Of a DNA stretch of 64,000 nt, positions 60,781 to 64,000 are shown piece after piece. Every line of letters starts with the position of its first letter. Position 1 is the stretch's first letter. Location: positions 1-64,000 of the forward strand of contig ONHW01000002.1 in the NCBI GenBank assembly GCA_900317745.1, given 5' to 3'. The notes under the pieces were generated by a model. It had not been told where the DNA came from and ran no database searches. It was given only the letters and a program-made list of their open reading frames with translations. The position numbers were made by a program, and so were the translations under genes. Source of the stretch: an uncultured Bacteroidales bacterium. Its GTDB lineage: Bacteria; Bacteroidota; Bacteroidia; Bacteroidales; Paludibacteraceae.

Positions 60781-63700
60781 ATGAAAAGAATTCTATCCCT
60801 ATTGATGCTCAGCACGATAGTGCTATGGGCATCTGCAAGCAACCATTATGTCAGCCAGGCAACCGGTGATGACAGCAATGACGGCTTGTCGTGGTCGTCA
60901 GCCATGAAAACGATGGCACAAGGTTTCGGCGCTTGCTCGGACGGTGATACGCTGTTTGTGGCAGCCGGTACGTACAACGAGCGCGTGACGATCACCACGA
61001 ATAAGTTTGTATCCATTCTCGGCGGCTACGATGCAGCCTCCGGTATGCGTGATCCGGAAGCGTTCCAGACCATTATGGACGGAACCGACTTGGGGAAGTG
61101 TCTTATCAAGGCTGAAGCAGAACCGACTATTCCGCTGCTCTTTGACGGTCTGGTACTGCAAAACTCAGAGTATGCTTCATCCGGTAGTGCATCGTATATG
61201 CGTGGTAACATGACGCTCAACAATTGTATCATCCGCAACTGCCACTCGCAGTCGGCTGCTGCTATCTATGCGAAACAGGATAACAAGGATCTTCCCTGTG
61301 TCATCAGCAATTGTCTTATCGAGTTGTGTACTGCCGCCAGTTCGGCAAGTGCTATCCACAGTGAAAGTGCAACCATCGTGAATTGTATCATTCGCGGTTG
61401 CGAAGGCGGTTATGGTTCGGTTGCAATGCGTGGAGGTACGATCACCAACTGTGTGTTCTATAATAATACAGGCGGCGACAGCTGGCCCAACTCAGGTGGC
61501 GTGTATAATCCGTCGGGTATAGTAACCAACTGTACATTCGCCAATAACTACGGTGCCAAATATGCCGGTATTCACTCGGATAATCCGGTGTATAACACGG
61601 TTATGTGGGGTAACAGAGGCGAGGACGGTTTTGCCGATCCGGCGAACTATGTTGCCGGCAGTCCTTCAAGCCACAATATCGCTGATCAGGGATTCAATGC
61701 TTCACCGTTTATCAGTTTGACTCTCAATGCCGATAACAGTGCTGCTGACGGTCCGCGTTTCGTAGCGCCGACCAGTTTCGTGGGTGTACCTACGAATCCT
61801 GCGCAGGTAGCAGAAATGCAGGCAGCGGACTGGTCGATTGAGGCAGGTTCGTTCCTGATTGACAAGGGTTTGGCTGACCAAGCTCCTGCTACTGACCTTG
61901 CCGGTGTGGCAAGACCGAAGGGCGCAGGTGTAGATGTGGGTGCATACGAGTACGACCCTGATGCTCCGATTATACCGCTGGAGGGAATAGATATCTTCCA
62001 GGATACACTCTTCATCTATGCTGAGAGTATGGCAAGCGCAACCGTGATCTTTACTCCGCGCAAGGCAACCAACAAGCAGCTCACCTGGAAGAGTGACGAC
62101 CCTGCAATTGCTATAGTGGACGAGCGCGGCGTTGTGACCGGTGTTGCGGAAGGCAAGACCAATATCCGTGCTACCAGTGTTGACGGCGGATTCACGGATT
62201 ATCTGGTGGCCGTGATTGCTCCGAAGCCTCCTGTACTCTTCCCGAAAGAGGTGTTGGAGGCAGACGAACTCTACAAGATAGAGGATTATACTATTCCTTC
62301 GTTTATTCCGTTCTGGGTAGCCAAAGAGGCTGCACGCGTTGACAGTTTCTGGGCTTCGGCTGAGGAGATTGAAGCTATTCAGGGCAAGATTGACGCAATG
62401 TACGAGGCTGCTACCAAGCTCGTGCCGAAAGAGGAGCCGTACTGTATGGTGGCAAACATCAACGGCAACCCGCGCACGAACATGGCGTTTGCATGGTTCA
62501 CCAACGAAGGTATCATGGACGGCAAGGTACAGATCATTGCCAAGGCTAATGCTGTTGCTGCTGATTTCGAAGGCGACAATGTGCTGACACTTGATGCAGA
62601 GGCAACAGTCACCAAGGATCTGCGTTATGCTGTGTCCACCTCGGGTCTGCTGAAAGCAACGGGTATGAGCAACAAGACTGCATTCAAGTATGTGAGCCAC
62701 AAGGCAATGGCAACGAACCTGATGCCGGGTACGGCGTATAGTTGGCGTGTAGGATACGAGGGACACTGGAGTCCGATCGGACGTTTCCGTACGCAAAATT
62801 CCGCACAAGGCGAATACTCGTTCCTGTACATGACGGATAGCCATATTCAGGATGCCGAGTATGTCGAGAATGCCAAGTGGTGTGCTACGGCAGCTGCAAA
62901 CACGGTGCCGGATGCACGTTTCTGCCTCTTCCCGGGTGATTTTGTAGAAACAGGAACAAACGCTAACAGTGAGTGGGAGTGGGAGCGCTGGTTTGAGGAA
63001 AGCATCAAACCTGTAATCATGAAGATGCCGATTGTTCCGACTGACGGTAACCATGATGACAGCGAAAACCTGAACTACGATTATCACTTCAATACACCGA
63101 CTGATTTTGCCATGTCCGTGCCGGCATCTTATCGCCCGCAGTTCCATGGTATCACGTACAGTTTCGTATATGGCGACGTACTCTTCCTCGTTTATTCGCT
63201 GCAAGACTGGTGGCGTTCGTCGGAAGGTGAGTCTTCGATGAAATCGACCTATTTGTCGGTGGATGTCAAGAACTGGTTCAAGGAGCAGATTGCTCTGCAC
63301 CCCAACACCAAGTACCGTGTAACCCTGTCGCACAAGAACATCTTCTCCGGCTCGGGTCACTCGGTAGATAGCGAGACACCGCTGTTCCGCGAGATTATGT
63401 TGCCTATCCTCAAGGAGTGCGAGATTGACCTGGCTATCCAGGGGCACGATCACTGCTATGAGGTGATTGGCCCGGTTAATCCCGACACTCGTACGGTGGT
63501 AGAAGGTTCTGTTGCCGACACTACGCACGTAGCTATCAACACCAATACGAATATGACCGGTGTAGAAGGCGGTACATATACTACCGACGACGGTACATTG
63601 TACTTTATCGGTGCTACCTGCGGACGCAAACGTTATTATCCGTACGATCGCGAGAAGATGGATGCCAACTACGACAAGCACAAAGTTACCAACTATTTCG

Positions 63701-63990
63701 ATCTGATGACAGGTATGTTCGGTCAGCCGGGTGCACCGTCGTTCACCAAGTTCACCGTCAAGAGCGATTGCATAGAGGTCAACTCCTTCACAGCCAATGC
63801 CAACGGCACGGCTAACCTGATCAACACGATGCAGATTAAGCGTACCAAACCGCACACAGCTATAAGTCTGGGTGTTGACAATATCAATACCGTAATGACC
63901 GAAGGTGAGAAGTTTATCCGCGACGGGCAGATACTTATCCTTAAGAATGGACAGGTGTACAACGTTCTTGGACAGAAGGTTGAACAATAA
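60781..63990 (+). CDS. Beta-helix, BIG2 and metallophosphoesterase T9SS protein, paralog 3
   Basis: A 1069-residue exported protein. Signal peptide to about 19; beta-helix at 20-395 (HYVSQATGDDSNDGLSWSSA, ending GAGVDVGAYEYD). A BIG2 Ig-like domain follows at about 400-480 (LTWKSDDPAIAIVDERGVVTG), then the PAP-type N-domain (NINGNPRTNMAFAWFTNEG). The phosphoesterase has TDSH at Asp686-His688, GDFVETG, GNHDDS and GHDH at 888-891. The end, GQILILKNGQVYNVLGQKVE, is a T9SS tail. The three paralogs thus differ in anchoring but not in active site. The gene ends 10 bases before the window does. Confidence 0.88.
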   Translation: MKRILSLLMLSTIVLWASASNHYVSQATGDDSNDGLSWSSAMKTMAQGFGACSDGDTLFVAAGTYNERVTITTNKFVSILGGYDAASGMRDPEAFQTIMDGTDLGKCLIKAEAEPTIPLLFDGLVLQNSEYASSGSASYMRGNMTLNNCIIRNCHSQSAAAIYAKQDNKDLPCVISNCLIELCTAASSASAIHSESATIVNCIIRGCEGGYGSVAMRGGTITNCVFYNNTGGDSWPNSGGVYNPSGIVTNCTFANNYGAKYAGIHSDNPVYNTVMWGNRGEDGFADPANYVAGSPSSHNIADQGFNASPFISLTLNADNSAADGPRFVAPTSFVGVPTNPAQVAEMQAADWSIEAGSFLIDKGLADQAPATDLAGVARPKGAGVDVGAYEYDPDAPIIPLEGIDIFQDTLFIYAESMASATVIFTPRKATNKQLTWKSDDPAIAIVDERGVVTGVAEGKTNIRATSVDGGFTDYLVAVIAPKPPVLFPKEVLEADELYKIEDYTIPSFIPFWVAKEAARVDSFWASAEEIEAIQGKIDAMYEAATKLVPKEEPYCMVANINGNPRTNMAFAWFTNEGIMDGKVQIIAKANAVAADFEGDNVLTLDAEATVTKDLRYAVSTSGLLKATGMSNKTAFKYVSHKAMATNLMPGTAYSWRVGYEGHWSPIGRFRTQNSAQGEYSFLYMTDSHIQDAEYVENAKWCATAAANTVPDARFCLFPGDFVETGTNANSEWEWERWFEESIKPVIMKMPIVPTDGNHDDSENLNYDYHFNTPTDFAMSVPASYRPQFHGITYSFVYGDVLFLVYSLQDWWRSSEGESSMKSTYLSVDVKNWFKEQIALHPNTKYRVTLSHKNIFSGSGHSVDSETPLFREIMLPILKECEIDLAIQGHDHCYEVIGPVNPDTRTVVEGSVADTTHVAINTNTNMTGVEGGTYTTDDGTLYFIGATCGRKRYYPYDREKMDANYDKHKVTNYFDLMTGMFGQPGAPSFTKFTVKSDCIEVNSFTANANGTANLINTMQIKRTKPHTAISLGVDNINTVMTEGEKFIRDGQILILKNGQVYNVLGQKVEQ

Positions 63991-64000
63991 AACAGTCAAC

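Noticed and set aside
61702-63999. 765-residue open frame on the minus strand over the third phosphoesterase gene
   Set aside because: Shadow frame: no signal peptide, no recognisable domain, His/Arg-rich, and the plus strand encodes a clear multi-domain protein. Similar long antisense frames at 8248-9693, 54015-55409 and 52740-53906 were rejected for the same reason.

Overview
The window comes from a member of the Bacteroidota, most likely order Bacteroidales. Three signs support this. Many genes have the Bacteroidota sigma-ABfr promoter (TTTG, about 20 nt, TAnnTTTG) and no clear Shine-Dalgarno. At least seven secreted proteins end in a type IX secretion (T9SS) sorting tail, mostly a short form NGxLxIxRxGxxYxxxGxxx. 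Several families are typical of Bacteroidales (BtuG-type propeller, DUF4465, DUF4827, DUF4143 ATPase). I cannot name a genus. No rRNA, phage, IS element or CRISPR array was seen.

Layout. 0-5 kb: end of a helix-turn-helix regulator, a BspA-like surface protein, a DUF4143 ATPase and a CPBP membrane protease. 5-17 kb (minus strand): two cobalamin-riboswitch units. One encodes BtuB, a BtuG-like propeller, a T9SS surface protein and a DUF4465 lipoprotein. The other encodes one 2069-residue T9SS protein that itself carries a DUF4465 domain. 17-22.5 kb: dacB, birA, rfbB and a CCA-adding-type enzyme. 23-30 kb: a 2217-residue discoidin/InlB-repeat surface protein and a small membrane-tailed partner. 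30-37.9 kb: tRNA-Pro, a small lipoprotein, manA, rhomboid protease, HU, adk, obgE, a ClC transporter and trmO. 43.8-38 kb (minus): an envelope operon rfbA, FKBP-like lipoprotein, DUF4827 lipoprotein, glmM, surE, small membrane protein, lpxB. 50.4-43.9 kb (minus): two large beta-helix T9SS proteins with a 49-residue gene between them. 51-64 kb (plus): agaS-like isomerase, gatZ-like aldolase subunit, CE7 esterase, PfkB kinase and three related metallophosphoesterases.

Two systems stand out. The first is B12 capture. Both units are under near-identical riboswitches, and a DUF4465 domain is delivered once as a lipoprotein and once at the end of a giant T9SS protein. The second is a cluster without SusC/SusD. 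It pairs cytoplasmic sugar-phosphate enzymes with an esterase and three exported phosphoesterases, and a fourth related phosphoesterase lies nearby. This suggests use of a phosphorylated, acylated sugar substrate (inference).

Throughout the window, short tandem repeats with a different word at each locus sit just before start codons. Some also lie inside reading frames (CPBP protease, cca, lpxB, btuG signal peptide, a T9SS protein), where they add in-frame peptide inserts to otherwise conserved enzymes.
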